Assembly: GCA_022764045.1 (NCBI GenBank)
Contig: JALERU010000058.1
Location: 1 to 64,000 of the forward strand
Length of the DNA stretch: 64,000 nt
Reading direction: 5' to 3'
Source of the DNA: Clostridiales bacterium
GTDB taxonomy: Bacteria; Bacillota; Clostridia; Oscillospirales; Oscillospiraceae
Below are positions 29,967 to 38,566 of this stretch, one piece after another (position 1 is the first letter of the stretch; the number at the start of each line of letters is the position of its first letter). The notes beneath the pieces were generated by a model. The model was not told the DNA's origin. It ran no database searches and saw only the letters and a program-made list of their open reading frames with translations. The translations under genes were made by a program, and so were the position numbers.

Positions 29967-32594
29967 ATGTCACACAAGTATGTTTACCTCTTTTCCGAGG
30001 GAGACGCCACCATGCGGGAGCTGCTGGGAGGCAAAGGCGCCAATTTGGCCGAAATGACCAACATCGGCCTGCCGGTGCCCCAGGGGTTCACCATCACCAC
30101 CGAGGCCTGCACGCAGTATTATGAGGACGGCCAGAGCATCAGCGACGAGATCCAGGCTCAGATTATGGAGTACATCGTCAAAATGGAGGGGATCACCGGC
30201 AAGAAGTTCGGCGATCTGGAAAACCCGCTGCTGGTCTCCGTGCGCTCCGGCGCCCGGGCCTCCATGCCCGGCATGATGGACACCATCCTGAACCTGGGTC
30301 TGAACGAGGAAGTGGTGGAGGTTATGGCCAAAAAGTCGGGCAACCCCCGCTGGGCCTATGACTGCTACCGCCGCTTTATTCAGATGTACTCCGATGTGGT
30401 CATGGAGGTGGGCAAGAAGCACTTTGAGCAGCTCATCGACAAAATGAAAGAGAGGAGGGGGATCACCCAGGATGTGGACCTGACCGCCGAGGACCTGAAG
30501 GAGCTGGCCGGCCAGTTCAAAGGGGAGTACAAGGCCAAGATCGGCGCGGACTTCCCCACCGACCCCAAGGAACAGCTTATGGGGGCGGTGAAGGCGGTGT
30601 TCCGCTCCTGGGACAATCCCCGGGCCGACATCTACCGCCGGGACAACGACATCCCCTATTCCTGGGGCACGGCGGTCAATGTCCAGCTGATGGTCTTCGG
30701 CAACATGGGCGACGACTGCGGCACCGGCGTGGCTTTCACCCGGAACCCGTCCACGGGAGAGAAGAAGCTCATGGGCGAGTTTTTAACCAATGCCCAGGGG
30801 GAAGACGTGGTGGCCGGTGTCCGCACCCCCATGCCCATCGACCAGATGGCGGAGAAATTCCCTGCGGCTTACCAGCAGTTTGTGGAGGTGTGTAAGGTCC
30901 TGGAGGACCACTACCGGGACATGCAGGATATGGAATTCACGGTGGAAAACGGCAAGCTCTATATGCTCCAGACCCGCGCCGGCAAGCGCACCCCCGCCGC
31001 CGCCCTGAAGATCGCCTGCGACCTAGTGGACGAGGGGATGATCGACGAGAAGAAGGCGGTGGCCATGATCGAGCCCCGCTCCCTGGATACCCTCCTGCAC
31101 CCCCAGTTCGACAGCGAGGCCCTGGAAAAGACCCCCGTTATGGGAAAAGCCCTGCCTGCCTCTCCCGGCGCAGCTTCCGGCAAGGCGGTCTTCGACGCCG
31201 AGGATGCCAAGGCATGGGCCGGCCGGGGGGAAAAGGTCATCCTGGTCCGCCTGGAGACCTCCCCGGAGGACATTGAGGGGATGAAGGCCGCCCAGGGCAT
31301 CCTCACCGTCCGGGGCGGCATGACCTCCCACGCCGCTGTGGTGGCCCGTGGCATGGGCAAGTGCTGCGTCTCCGGCTGCGGCGAGATCAAGATGGACGAG
31401 GAAAACAAGACCTTCACCCTGGGAGGTAAGACCTATCACGAGGGGGACTGGCTGAGCCTGGACGGCTCCACCGGCAAGATCTATGACGGGGCTGTCCCCA
31501 CGGTGGACGCATCCATCGGCGGTGAGTTCGGCCGGGTCATGGCCTGGTGCGACAAGTACCGCAGACTGAAGGTCCGCACCAATGCCGACAACCCCGAAGA
31601 CACTGCCCAGGCTGTGAAATTTGGCGCCGAGGGCATCGGACTGTGCCGCACGGAGCACATGTTCTTTGCGGCGGACCGGATTCCTGCCATCCGCCAGATG
31701 ATCTGCTCCGACACCCTGGAGCAGCGGGAGGCTGCCCTGGCCAAGCTGGAGCCCATGCAGCAGGGGGACTTTGAGGCCATGTATGAGGCCCTGGAGGGCC
31801 GCCCCATGACCGTCCGTTTTCTGGACCCCCCGCTCCACGAGTTCCTTCCCACGGAAGAGGAGGATATTCAGCAGCTGGCCCAGGACATGGGCAAGTCTGT
31901 GGAGGAGATCAAAACTATCATCACCTCCCTCCATGAGTTCAACCCCATGATGGGCCATCGGGGCTGCCGGCTCACCGTGACCTATCCCGAGATCGCCGTC
32001 ATGCAGACCCGGGCCGTCATCAAGGCCGCCCTGAACGTCCAGGCCAAGCATCCCGACTGGACCATCGTCCCAGAGATCATGATCCCCCTGGTGGGCGAGG
32101 GCAAGGAGCTCAAATATGTCAAGAACGTGGTGGCGGAGGTGGCCGACGGGCTCATCGCCGAGGCCGACTCCCCCATGAAGTATCTGGTGGGGACCATGAT
32201 CGAGATCCCCCGGGCCGCCCTGACCGCCGACGAGATCGCCGGGGAGGCGGAATTCTTCTCCTTCGGCACCAACGACCTGACCCAGATGACCTTCGGCTTC
32301 TCCCGGGACGACGCGGGGAAATTCCTGGACGCCTACTATGACCGCAAAATCTATGAGAGCGACCCCTTCGCCCGTCTGGACCAGACCGGCGTGGGCCGCC
32401 TGGTGGAAATGGCCGTGAAACTGGGCCGGAGCGCCCGCCCCGACCTCCATCTGGGCATCTGCGGCGAGCACGGGGGCGACCCCACCTCCGTGGAATTCTG
32501 TCACGACGTGGGGCTGGACTACGTGTCCTGCTCCCCCTTCCGGGTGCCCATCGCCCGGCTGGCCGCCGCTCAGGCGGCGATCAAAAACAGGTAA
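29967..32594 (+). CDS. ppdK: Pyruvate, phosphate dikinase
   Basis: An 875-residue cytoplasmic enzyme interconverting pyruvate + ATP + Pi and PEP + AMP + PPi, the usual glycolytic PEP/pyruvate step in many clostridia. The N-terminal nucleotide-grasp domain (GGKGANLAEM, VSVRSGARASMPGMMDT) is followed by the swivelling phosphohistidine domain with His455 in GGMTSHAAVVARGMG, the same number as in the C. symbiosum enzyme. The C-terminal TIM barrel binds PEP/pyruvate, with Cys832 in GICGEHGGDP. Length is full. It has its own strong promoter and terminator, so it is monocistronic. Its place inside the putative element is odd for a central-metabolism gene. Confidence 0.97.
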   Translation: MSHKYVYLFSEGDATMRELLGGKGANLAEMTNIGLPVPQGFTITTEACTQYYEDGQSISDEIQAQIMEYIVKMEGITGKKFGDLENPLLVSVRSGARASMPGMMDTILNLGLNEEVVEVMAKKSGNPRWAYDCYRRFIQMYSDVVMEVGKKHFEQLIDKMKERRGITQDVDLTAEDLKELAGQFKGEYKAKIGADFPTDPKEQLMGAVKAVFRSWDNPRADIYRRDNDIPYSWGTAVNVQLMVFGNMGDDCGTGVAFTRNPSTGEKKLMGEFLTNAQGEDVVAGVRTPMPIDQMAEKFPAAYQQFVEVCKVLEDHYRDMQDMEFTVENGKLYMLQTRAGKRTPAAALKIACDLVDEGMIDEKKAVAMIEPRSLDTLLHPQFDSEALEKTPVMGKALPASPGAASGKAVFDAEDAKAWAGRGEKVILVRLETSPEDIEGMKAAQGILTVRGGMTSHAAVVARGMGKCCVSGCGEIKMDEENKTFTLGGKTYHEGDWLSLDGSTGKIYDGAVPTVDASIGGEFGRVMAWCDKYRRLKVRTNADNPEDTAQAVKFGAEGIGLCRTEHMFFAADRIPAIRQMICSDTLEQREAALAKLEPMQQGDFEAMYEALEGRPMTVRFLDPPLHEFLPTEEEDIQQLAQDMGKSVEEIKTIITSLHEFNPMMGHRGCRLTVTYPEIAVMQTRAVIKAALNVQAKHPDWTIVPEIMIPLVGEGKELKYVKNVVAEVADGLIAEADSPMKYLVGTMIEIPRAALTADEIAGEAEFFSFGTNDLTQMTFGFSRDDAGKFLDAYYDRKIYESDPFARLDQTGVGRLVEMAVKLGRSARPDLHLGICGEHGGDPTSVEFCHDVGLDYVSCSPFRVPIARLAAAQAAIKNR

Positions 32595-32659
32595 AGAAAA
32601 CACCAATGGAGCGAAACGACGGTAACGGCGTATATCGACCTTGATGAAAAAGTGATTAT

Positions 32660-32700
32660 GATAAGCGTATCATCAGAAACGGTGATACGCTTATCTTTTA
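32660..32700 (+). terminator. Terminator of ppdK
   Basis: Perfect 13-bp stem GATAAGCGTATCA/TGATACGCTTATC with a 10-base loop, followed by TTTTA. Confidence 0.88.
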
Positions 32701-32745
32701 TCCCTCCCGAAATGACAGGGCCCGGCGTTCTGGATTTCTTTTTTC

Positions 32746-32774
32746 TTGAAAGAGGAAGCCGTGTAAAGTATAAT
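32746..32774 (+). promoter_or_regulatory. Promoter of the ClC gene
   Basis: TTGAAA (32746-32751), 17-base spacer, TATAAT (32769-32774). The leader (about 160 bases) has GC-rich stems but no fluoride-riboswitch pattern that I could find. Confidence 0.82.
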
Positions 32775-32936
32775 TAGGAAGATCATATTCCCGAAGCAGC
32801 TTGGGTTCATGATTGCGTGGGAATTGCTTTTGCGTGACGGCGCAGGCGTGGCACTGTCCGTCTGCTGTTCCGGTCTTGCGGCGGCTGCCTGTTTCCCCGT
32901 GGTTGCAAGAACATGTAAAAACAAAGGGTGGATTCC

Positions 32937-34184
32937 GTGAACATTAAGACAAAAAACAAGGTAACCCTTATGACGTTCTGCCTGTGTGTGGGTGGATTCG
33001 CAGGGGCGGTCATCTGGACATTTCTCAAAATTGTTGCAGAGGGAACCAGGCTTTTGTGGGAATGGATTCCTGCGCAGGCACAGATTCCGTATTATACGCT
33101 GCTTGTGTGCGCCTGTGGAGGCTTGGCAATCGGGCTGTGCCGGAAACGGTTCGGGGATTACCCGGAAGAGCTGGAAGTCGTCATGGGTAAGGTGAAGCGG
33201 GAGAAGCATTATGAGTACCGGAATATGATGGCCCTCATTGTCTCGGCGCTGCTCCCGTTGCTCATCGGAAGCAGCGTGGGCCCGGAGGCAGGTATGACGG
33301 GTATTATCGTAGGCATATGCTGCTGGGTGGGAGATAATCTGAAATTTGCTGGAAGGCATACGAAGGAATACTCGCAGGTGGGCATCGCGGTTACGCTGGG
33401 CGTTTTGTTCTACTCCCCTCTCTTCGGTATATTTGCCGTGGAGGAGGAAGGGGAGGGGACGGAGGTTCTGAATCCGTCCAAATCCAGTAAAATCCTGTTC
33501 TATGGGCTTGCCCTTGGGGCAGCCACAGGAATCTACTTCATTCTGACGGCGTTTTTCGGGGCGGCCATGGAGGGCTTTCCTTCCTTTGAAGCGGCCGAGG
33601 CAGGATACAGGGATTATCTGATGATGTTGGTATATATGATCGGGGGATTTCTGCTGGCTTTATTTTATGAGGCTACCCATAAAGGCGCAGCAAAGGTAAT
33701 GGGGAAGTTTCCGCCGGTGCTGCGGGAGACGGCTGCGGGGGTGTGCCTTGGCGTGATCGGGATGCTGGTTCCGGCGATGATGTTCTCCGGCGAGGAGCAG
33801 ATGGGGGAACTGATGACGGCCTATGTGCGCTATGCGCCGCTTGCTCTGGTTGGCTCGGCATTTTTGAAGGTGTTTCTGACGAATCTGTGTATCCAGGGCG
33901 GATTGAAAGGCGGGCATTTCTTTCCAGTGATCTTCGCGGGGGTCTGTTTAGGTTATGGGATCGCGATGTTCGTGTTCCCCGAAGGCGGGCATGAGGTCTT
34001 TGGGGCAGCGGTGGTGACATCCGCCCTGCTTGGCGGCATTATGAGGAAGCCGCTGGCGGTGACAATGCTGCTGTTTTTGTGCTTTCCGGTGCGGATGTTT
34101 CTGTGGATATTCCTGGCCGCTTTGATTGGGATGAAAGGGATGGCATGGTTTCAGAAAATGACAAAGGCAGATCATGTCGGATAA
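32937..34184 (+). CDS. ClC-family chloride/fluoride channel or antiporter
   Basis: A 415-residue polytopic membrane protein. GTG at 32937 follows AAAGGG at 8 bases. Family motifs: GSSVGPEAGMTG (the GSGxGPEGP-like first selectivity segment), YSPLFGIFAVEE and GGLKGGHFFPVIFAG (the GxFxPxxxxG-like third segment). The second motif lacks the usual GKEGP form. Several residues differ from canonical chloride transporters, so the ion (chloride, fluoride or other) is uncertain. Codon use is less GC-biased than in neighbouring genes, suggesting separate origin of this cargo piece. It ends at a bidirectional hairpin facing the converging permease gene. Confidence 0.85.
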   Translation: MNIKTKNKVTLMTFCLCVGGFAGAVIWTFLKIVAEGTRLLWEWIPAQAQIPYYTLLVCACGGLAIGLCRKRFGDYPEELEVVMGKVKREKHYEYRNMMALIVSALLPLLIGSSVGPEAGMTGIIVGICCWVGDNLKFAGRHTKEYSQVGIAVTLGVLFYSPLFGIFAVEEEGEGTEVLNPSKSSKILFYGLALGAATGIYFILTAFFGAAMEGFPSFEAAEAGYRDYLMMLVYMIGGFLLALFYEATHKGAAKVMGKFPPVLRETAAGVCLGVIGMLVPAMMFSGEEQMGELMTAYVRYAPLALVGSAFLKVFLTNLCIQGGLKGGHFFPVIFAGVCLGYGIAMFVFPEGGHEVFGAAVVTSALLGGIMRKPLAVTMLLFLCFPVRMFLWIFLAALIGMKGMAWFQKMTKADHVG

Positions 34185-34192
34185 AAATACGG

Positions 34193-34225
34193 CAGCCCCC
34201 GGGTCCCATTGGGACCCGGGGGCTG
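34193..34225. terminator. Bidirectional terminator between converging genes
   Basis: A 15-bp perfect stem CAGCCCCCGGGTCCC/GGGACCCGGGGGCTG with a 3-base loop lies 8 bp after the ClC stop and 17 bp before the YkvI-like stop codon. Confidence 0.75.
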
Positions 34226-34242
34226 TTGCTTTGGGGAAAAGG

Positions 34243-35421
34243 TCAGATATCCTGGAACCGGTACCGGAACATCCGGATGACCATGGGGATAAACAGGACG
34301 ATCAGGCTGGCATAGCCCAGATAGGCGTAGCCCTTCTGGACCACGGCCATCAGGCCGAACTGGGCGATGCCAAAGGAGAAGAGGGTGAAGATCAGGGTAA
34401 AGACGGCGTTTCTGGCCAGGTGGCCCTTCTGCCGGTTTTCCTCTGGCCGCCGCCGCTCCACTGCGTTGACGCAGCGGGTGACGATGCCGGAGATCATATT
34501 CACCCCGGTGGAGATGGCCCCCAGGATAATCAAGATGGAGATGATGGGGGTGAGGACCTTGGCGCCCACGCCGCTTTGCACCAGCACCAGCATGGGGACA
34601 GAGGCGTCCGCCAGGGCAGGGACAAAGGCCACCGCCAGCAGGCCGATGATGGACAGCTCCATGGCGCAGAAGTTACACACGAACATCCAGATGGCCGAGC
34701 GGTTGATCTGCTTTTTGTCGGTCACTGCGTCCATGTGGGAGTACATGACGGAGACGGAGGCCAGTTGGAACAGGAAATACAGAAAAGCCATCCAAAGGGC
34801 GGGCCCCATGGCGCCGGTCTGGCCGTTGGACAGCACCGACATTTCACCCCCCGCCAGCCGCTGGACGGCGTCGGCGATGGCGCTGTGCTGGGCGATGATG
34901 TTGGGGACCAGCACCACCAGCAGGCCCAGCAGGATCAGAACGCTGAGGGTGGAGGCGGCGCTGCGGACCACCTTTGTGCCAAACATGGTCACCAGGAAGA
35001 TGAACACGGCGATGAGCAGAGTGCACAGCCAGTAGGGGATCTTCAGCAGGGAATTGATGGTGGAGCCTCCGGTGGCGAAGGCCGCGGCGGAGGCGGTGAA
35101 GATCATAATCAGGTAGCAGACCTCGTGGAGGTTTGACATGACATAACGGGTCTTGCCGTAAATTTTGTCGGAGAAGGTGCGGTAGTCAAAGGCCTTGTGG
35201 CGGTAGGAGTAGCGCATGCCGTACCAGAAGAAGAAGGCGTACAATCCCTGGGTGATGGCCGGGAAGATCAGGCACCAGATGCCATAGCGGATGAAGTAGC
35301 TGTAAATCTGGGCGCCGGAGGCGAAGCCGCCGCCAAACTGGGTGGTGAAGGCCACAAAGGCAATGCCTAAGGCCAGGGGCATGGCGGAGGCCTGTCCCTT
35401 GGTGAGCTGTTTCTGTGTCAT
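34243..35421 (-). CDS. YkvI-like integral membrane transporter (LeuT-fold superfamily)
   Basis: A 392-residue protein with 10-11 hydrophobic helices. The first helix contains TTQFGGGFASGAQIYSYF, a Gly-rich break characteristic of the YkvI group, distantly related to sodium-coupled amino acid transporters; helix 6 region is LASVSVMYSHMDAVTD. No substrate is established for this group. The start has an adequate binding site (GAGTGACG). Just upstream is a structured repeat separating it from the oxidase gene on the same strand, so the two may still be co-transcribed, and a hydroxy acid or amino acid substrate is conceivable. Confidence 0.78.
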   Translation of the reverse strand: MTQKQLTKGQASAMPLALGIAFVAFTTQFGGGFASGAQIYSYFIRYGIWCLIFPAITQGLYAFFFWYGMRYSYRHKAFDYRTFSDKIYGKTRYVMSNLHEVCYLIMIFTASAAAFATGGSTINSLLKIPYWLCTLLIAVFIFLVTMFGTKVVRSAASTLSVLILLGLLVVLVPNIIAQHSAIADAVQRLAGGEMSVLSNGQTGAMGPALWMAFLYFLFQLASVSVMYSHMDAVTDKKQINRSAIWMFVCNFCAMELSIIGLLAVAFVPALADASVPMLVLVQSGVGAKVLTPIISILIILGAISTGVNMISGIVTRCVNAVERRRPEENRQKGHLARNAVFTLIFTLFSFGIAQFGLMAVVQKGYAYLGYASLIVLFIPMVIRMFRYRFQDI

Positions 35422-35442
35422 GGTTTCGTCACTCTCTTTTGT

Positions 35443-35574
35443 CTCATACTAATTCCTGATGAAATGCTTTCATCAGGAATACGGCGCGTACCGCGCCTGG
35501 AATCAGCCCTATGGGCTGATTCCCCGTCTCATCTATTTCAAAAATTAAATTTTTTAATTGAGAAATCGTATCAG
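35443..35574. repeat. Structured intergenic repeat, copy B (inverted)
   Basis: Same element as at 14813 and 43342 but in opposite orientation: CTCATACT end, hairpin ATTCCTGATGAAA...TTTCATCAGGAAT, GC-rich hairpins GGCGCG/CGCGCC and GGAATCAGCCC/GGGCTGATTCC, the box CCGTCTCAT (complement of ATGAGACGG), an AT-rich hairpin and CGTATCAG end. It lies 7 bp after the oxidase stop codon. Confidence 0.7.
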
Positions 35575-35581
35575 GGTTGGG

Positions 35582-37000
35582 TTAGTCGTTAAACTCGATC
35601 AGTTTGCCGGGGTTCAGAATGAGCTTGTCGTCAAAGGCCAGCTTGACGGCCTTATACAGGCGGATCATCCGATCCCCCACAAATTCCTTTAAGTAGTTCA
35701 GCCGCCCGTTGCCGGTGCCGTGCTCGCCGGACATCTGCCCGCCCAGGGCTTTGGCCAGGGCGTAGAGCTCGGTCAGGGCAGCCCGGGTGGCGGTGTGCCA
35801 TTCCTCGTCGCTCTGCTCCGGGCCCCGCAGCAGCTCGGTGTGGATGTTGCCGTCGCCGCAGTGGCCGCAGGGCTCCACCCGCAGGCCGTGGCGCTGGGCG
35901 ATGTGCTTGGCCTGCTTCACATACTGGGCGATTTCCGACCGGGGAACCACCACGTCGCACTCCTCCTGGGAGACCGAGTCCAGCTTCATGGCCTCTAAGA
36001 TGGAACCCCGCACCGACCACACGGCGGCGGCCCGCTCCGGGGTGTCGGCCACATAGCAGTCCAGCCCGCCGTTTTCCAGGGCGGCGGTGGCGGCCAGATG
36101 GACGGCCTGGTCCAGCTCTTCCCGGGTGGCGGCGTCGTACATGACGATGAGCAGGGCGGCCCCCTCCTTCACCGGGAGGGATTTTTCCAGGGTGCGCTCC
36201 ACGATCTCCAGCAGCTCCTGCTCCAAAAACTCAATGGCGGTGGGGACGAAGGGGAGGGCCAGGACCCTGGGCACCATGTCCGCGCAGGCCTCCAGGGAGG
36301 CAAAGGGAATGACCAGGGTGGCCGAATGGGCCGGCTGGGGGATGAGCTTCAGGGTGACCTTTGTGAGGATGCAAAGGGTGCCCTCTGAGCCGATCACCAG
36401 GTCTTTGATGTCATATCCGGTGGTGTTTTTCACCACGTTGGAGGAGAAGTCCAGGATGGAGCCGTCGGGTAAGACGGCCTCCACACAGCGCACAAAATCC
36501 CGGGTCAGACCATACCGCACGGCCTTCATGCCGCCGGCGTTGGTGCTGACGTTCCCACCAATGGAGGCGGTTTTTTCGCCGGGGTCCGGAGGATACAGCA
36601 GACCTTCAGCGGCGGCTGCGGCCTGGATATCCTGGAGCAGCGCCCCGGGCTCGGCGGTGATGGTCTGGTTTTTGTGGTCCACGGGCTCGATTTTGTTCAT
36701 GCGCATCACCGAGAGCATGATGCCGCCGTACTTGCAGGTGGCCCCGCCAGCCAGGCCGGTGCCCGCCCCCCGGCAGGTGACGGGAATGTTCTCCCGATAG
36801 GCGTAGGCCATGATGGCGGAGATCTCCTCCTTGTTCAAAACCTCTACGTAGAGCTCCGGGGGGAAGCTTCCGTACTCCGGCATCTCGTCGTGGAAATAGG
36901 TCTCGGGGATTTCCGCTCCCACCAGCACGCGCTCCGGGGCGGTGACGGAACGAATATACTCCCAGTCCGCCGGTGTCATCTTTTTATAGGGAAACGCCAT
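35582..37000 (-). CDS. FAD-binding 2-hydroxyacid dehydrogenase (GlcD/LldD-type)
   Basis: A 472-residue flavoprotein. The ATG at 37000 is preceded by AGGAGGAGG; the longer in-frame reading to 37069 is unsupported. The N-terminal FAD (PCMH) domain shows CRGAGTGLAGGA, PDPGEKTASIGGNVSTNAGG and GYDIKDLVIGSEGTLCI; the C-terminal cap has the metal-binding PCGHCGDGNIH and SGEHGTGNGR, the GlcD/D-lactate dehydrogenase signature. It likely oxidises D-lactate, glycolate or a similar 2-hydroxyacid, passing electrons to an ETF or quinone-like partner; no etfAB genes are adjacent here. A strong promoter at 37111-37139 drives it. Confidence 0.88.
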   Translation of the reverse strand: MAFPYKKMTPADWEYIRSVTAPERVLVGAEIPETYFHDEMPEYGSFPPELYVEVLNKEEISAIMAYAYRENIPVTCRGAGTGLAGGATCKYGGIMLSVMRMNKIEPVDHKNQTITAEPGALLQDIQAAAAAEGLLYPPDPGEKTASIGGNVSTNAGGMKAVRYGLTRDFVRCVEAVLPDGSILDFSSNVVKNTTGYDIKDLVIGSEGTLCILTKVTLKLIPQPAHSATLVIPFASLEACADMVPRVLALPFVPTAIEFLEQELLEIVERTLEKSLPVKEGAALLIVMYDAATREELDQAVHLAATAALENGGLDCYVADTPERAAAVWSVRGSILEAMKLDSVSQEECDVVVPRSEIAQYVKQAKHIAQRHGLRVEPCGHCGDGNIHTELLRGPEQSDEEWHTATRAALTELYALAKALGGQMSGEHGTGNGRLNYLKEFVGDRMIRLYKAVKLAFDDKLILNPGKLIEFND

Positions 37001-37110
37001 GGCGTCCTCCTCCTTCTGTGTGGTGCAGGCTTGTGGGATCATACGGGCCTGCCCTATGGGTTTTATCACTTTTTCATGATAGTTTTATCACATTTTCTGC
37101 TTTCTTCTTC

Positions 37111-37139
37111 ATTATACTGGTATGTTTTTGGAGAAGCAA
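37111..37139 (-). promoter_or_regulatory. Promoter of the GlcD-like gene
   Basis: On the minus strand TTGCTT (37139-37134), 17-base spacer, TATAAT (37116-37111), about 100 bases before the start codon. Confidence 0.75.
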
Positions 37140-37262
37140 GGAAAAGACGCTGTAATACTATACAAATTTAAACCTAAAAATCACAAAAGTATTTGTCATA
37201 TGGAAGGAAGGGAACCGGCGGAAGCCGAAGGCCGGCTGGCCATGCTCTGGACATGGGGGAGT

Positions 37263-37295
37263 GTGCCGCACCCGATCATTCCCCCAGGCGGCATC
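37263..37295. mobile_element. attR: right junction of the serine-recombinase element
   Basis: Element arm GTGCCGCACCCGATCATTCCCC (37263-37284) joins the deacetylase at CAGGCGGCAT. Placed head to tail with the attL arm it gives a 46-bp dyad centred on CA, the form expected for a serine-integrase attP. Confidence 0.75.
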
Positions 37296-37505
37296 GAAGG
37301 AGAGGGCGCAGGTTTTGAAATCCCGCTGGACGCAGTAGATGGGGAGCTGCCGCTGGGTGGTGGAGGCGGAGACGTAGGTGGGGAGGGTGGTGACCAGACA
37401 CAGGGCGCAGACGGCCAGGAGGGCGGCGGGGATGGCCAGGTAGCGCTTATGGAGGAGGAAAACCCGCTGCTTTTTGGTGTGTTTTTTGAAAAAGAGCTTC
37501 ATCAT
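37285..37505 (-). pseudogene. PdaB-like polysaccharide deacetylase, 5' half (split gene)
   Basis: The first 74 codons of the deacetylase whose remainder is at 26366-26953. It begins with ATG ATG after AAAGGACGGG, has a basic N-terminus, one membrane helix (about residues 22-40) and then QLPIYCVQRDFKTCALSFDAAW, the N-terminal strand and first catalytic aspartate of PdaB proteins. After Trp74 the frame continues for 41 unrelated codons in element DNA. The helix suggests a membrane-bound, externally facing enzyme. As it stands neither half should be active. Confidence 0.8.
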
Positions 37506-37604
37506 GATCCCGTCCTTTCTGTTGCAAGCCTATGCGGGAAACTGCAATTCATGCGGGAAGGGGGAGAAAAAGGACGGGCTGTGGAGGACAGGCGCTTCCC
37601 GGCA

Positions 37605-37650
37605 GAAAGGCGGCGCCCCCTGGCCGAAGCTCGGACCAGGGGGCGCCGTC
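37605..37650 (-). terminator. Terminator-like hairpin at the end of the eut operon
   Basis: A 12-bp stem GGCGCCCCCTGG/CCAGGGGGCGCC with a 12-base loop about 100 bp after the eutP stop. The T-run on the minus strand is short (CTTTC). Confidence 0.65.
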
Positions 37651-37748
37651 TTATGGAGTTTTGCATGGATTTGCAAACCGAACGATGAGGTAAGCCCGGC
37701 GGGGGAGAGGCCCGGCGGAAAGGTAGAGACGGGGAGGCCGTGGAAGGG

Positions 37749-38186
37749 TCACGTGGCCTCCTCGGCCAGAAAATCCGCCAGGGCCTGAATCCCTTGGCCG
37801 GTGAAGGAGCTTACAGTGAAGATGGGGTGGGCCCCCGCCAGCTCCAGCAGATCTTTGGCCTGGCGGAGCTGGGCCTCGGTGGCCAGGTCGGCTTTGGAGA
37901 TGACCCCCGCCACCGGGATGGGGAAGGAGGAAGCCTGGCCGGGGGAGAACATATAGCGCTCCTGGGTGGGGTCCAGCACAAAGACCGCCCAGTCGGCCTC
38001 CACCGAGGTGACAATGAGGGCCTGGAGGAAGGAGCGGTGCTCCAGATACTCCCCGGGGGTGTCGATGGTCTGCTGGGTGACCTCCAGGGCCTGGGTCTTC
38101 TTGTAGCGGAGCTCCAGGCCGTTGAGCTTTTGGCAGAGGGTGGTCTTGCCGCAGGCGACGTTGCCGATGAGAATGATTTTTTTCAT
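37749..38186 (-). CDS. eutP: EutP/PduV-family small GTPase-like protein
   Basis: A 145-residue P-loop protein associated with ethanolamine and propanediol microcompartments. Walker A is GNVACGKTT near residue 8; the switch region reads IDTPGEY and the NKxD-type motif is ISKADL. It overlaps eutS by 4 bases and is the last gene of the operon. PduV has been linked to microcompartment movement on filaments and EutP may act as an acetate kinase or GTPase; the role here is not settled. Its position after the PduS-PduT-EutS genes mirrors pduSTUV order. Confidence 0.9.
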   Translation of the reverse strand: MKKIILIGNVACGKTTLCQKLNGLELRYKKTQALEVTQQTIDTPGEYLEHRSFLQALIVTSVEADWAVFVLDPTQERYMFSPGQASSFPIPVAGVISKADLATEAQLRQAKDLLELAGAHPIFTVSSFTGQGIQALADFLAEEAT

Positions 38187-38542
38187 GTTCTTGTAATTTC
38201 AGTGGGGGTGAATTTCAGCAGGGAATGGAGCACGTCCAGGACGTTTTTCACGCTGGTTTCCACGCTGGCCACGTCGCCGCCGATGACCAGGGAGCCGTTG
38301 AAGCGGTCCACGAAAATGACTTCCACCGTGGCCGCCTTGGTGGCGATGTCCGCCCCGATGATGGCCCCCTCGCTGGGGGTAATGGTCATGATGCCGATGG
38401 CCCCCATGTGGTCGCCGATGACCCCCAGCTTTTTGTAGATGTCCGGGTTGGGATTGGCGATGACGTGGGCCAAGGTGACCTGTTTGCCAGGGACAAATTC
38501 CTGGATAATGCGCTGTTTTTCGCCGGGAAATTGATCTGCCAT
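38183..38542 (-). CDS. eutS: EutS/PduU shell protein (permuted BMC-H)
   Basis: A 119-residue hexamer-forming shell protein. Segments [14 protein letters not shown] and [35 protein letters not shown] identify the circularly permuted EutS/PduU group, in which an N-terminal barrel covers the hexamer pore. The full length is present. It follows the PduT-like gene by 24 bp and overlaps eutP. Confidence 0.93.
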   Translation of the reverse strand: MADQFPGEKQRIIQEFVPGKQVTLAHVIANPNPDIYKKLGVIGDHMGAIGIMTITPSEGAIIGADIATKAATVEVIFVDRFNGSLVIGGDVASVETSVKNVLDVLHSLLKFTPTEITRT

Positions 38543-38566
38543 AGTGGTGTCCTTTCCGCAAGAGCG

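Larger units (their letters stand above)
26954..37286. mobile_element. 10.3-kb integrative element inserted in a pdaB-like gene
   Basis: Bounded by attL and attR in the two halves of one deacetylase gene, with a large serine recombinase adjacent to attL, the usual position of such integrases next to attP. Inside are a 44-residue protein gene, dapB, ppdK, a ClC channel, a YkvI-like permease and a GlcD-like oxidase. No phage structural or conjugation genes are present. One copy of the host-wide structured repeat (35443-35574) is also inside, so the cargo comes from this or a close lineage. Confidence 0.7.

Noticed and set aside
32775-32936. Possible fluoride riboswitch ahead of the ClC gene
   Set aside because: No crcB-motif signature sequences could be found in the leader; only generic GC-rich stems.
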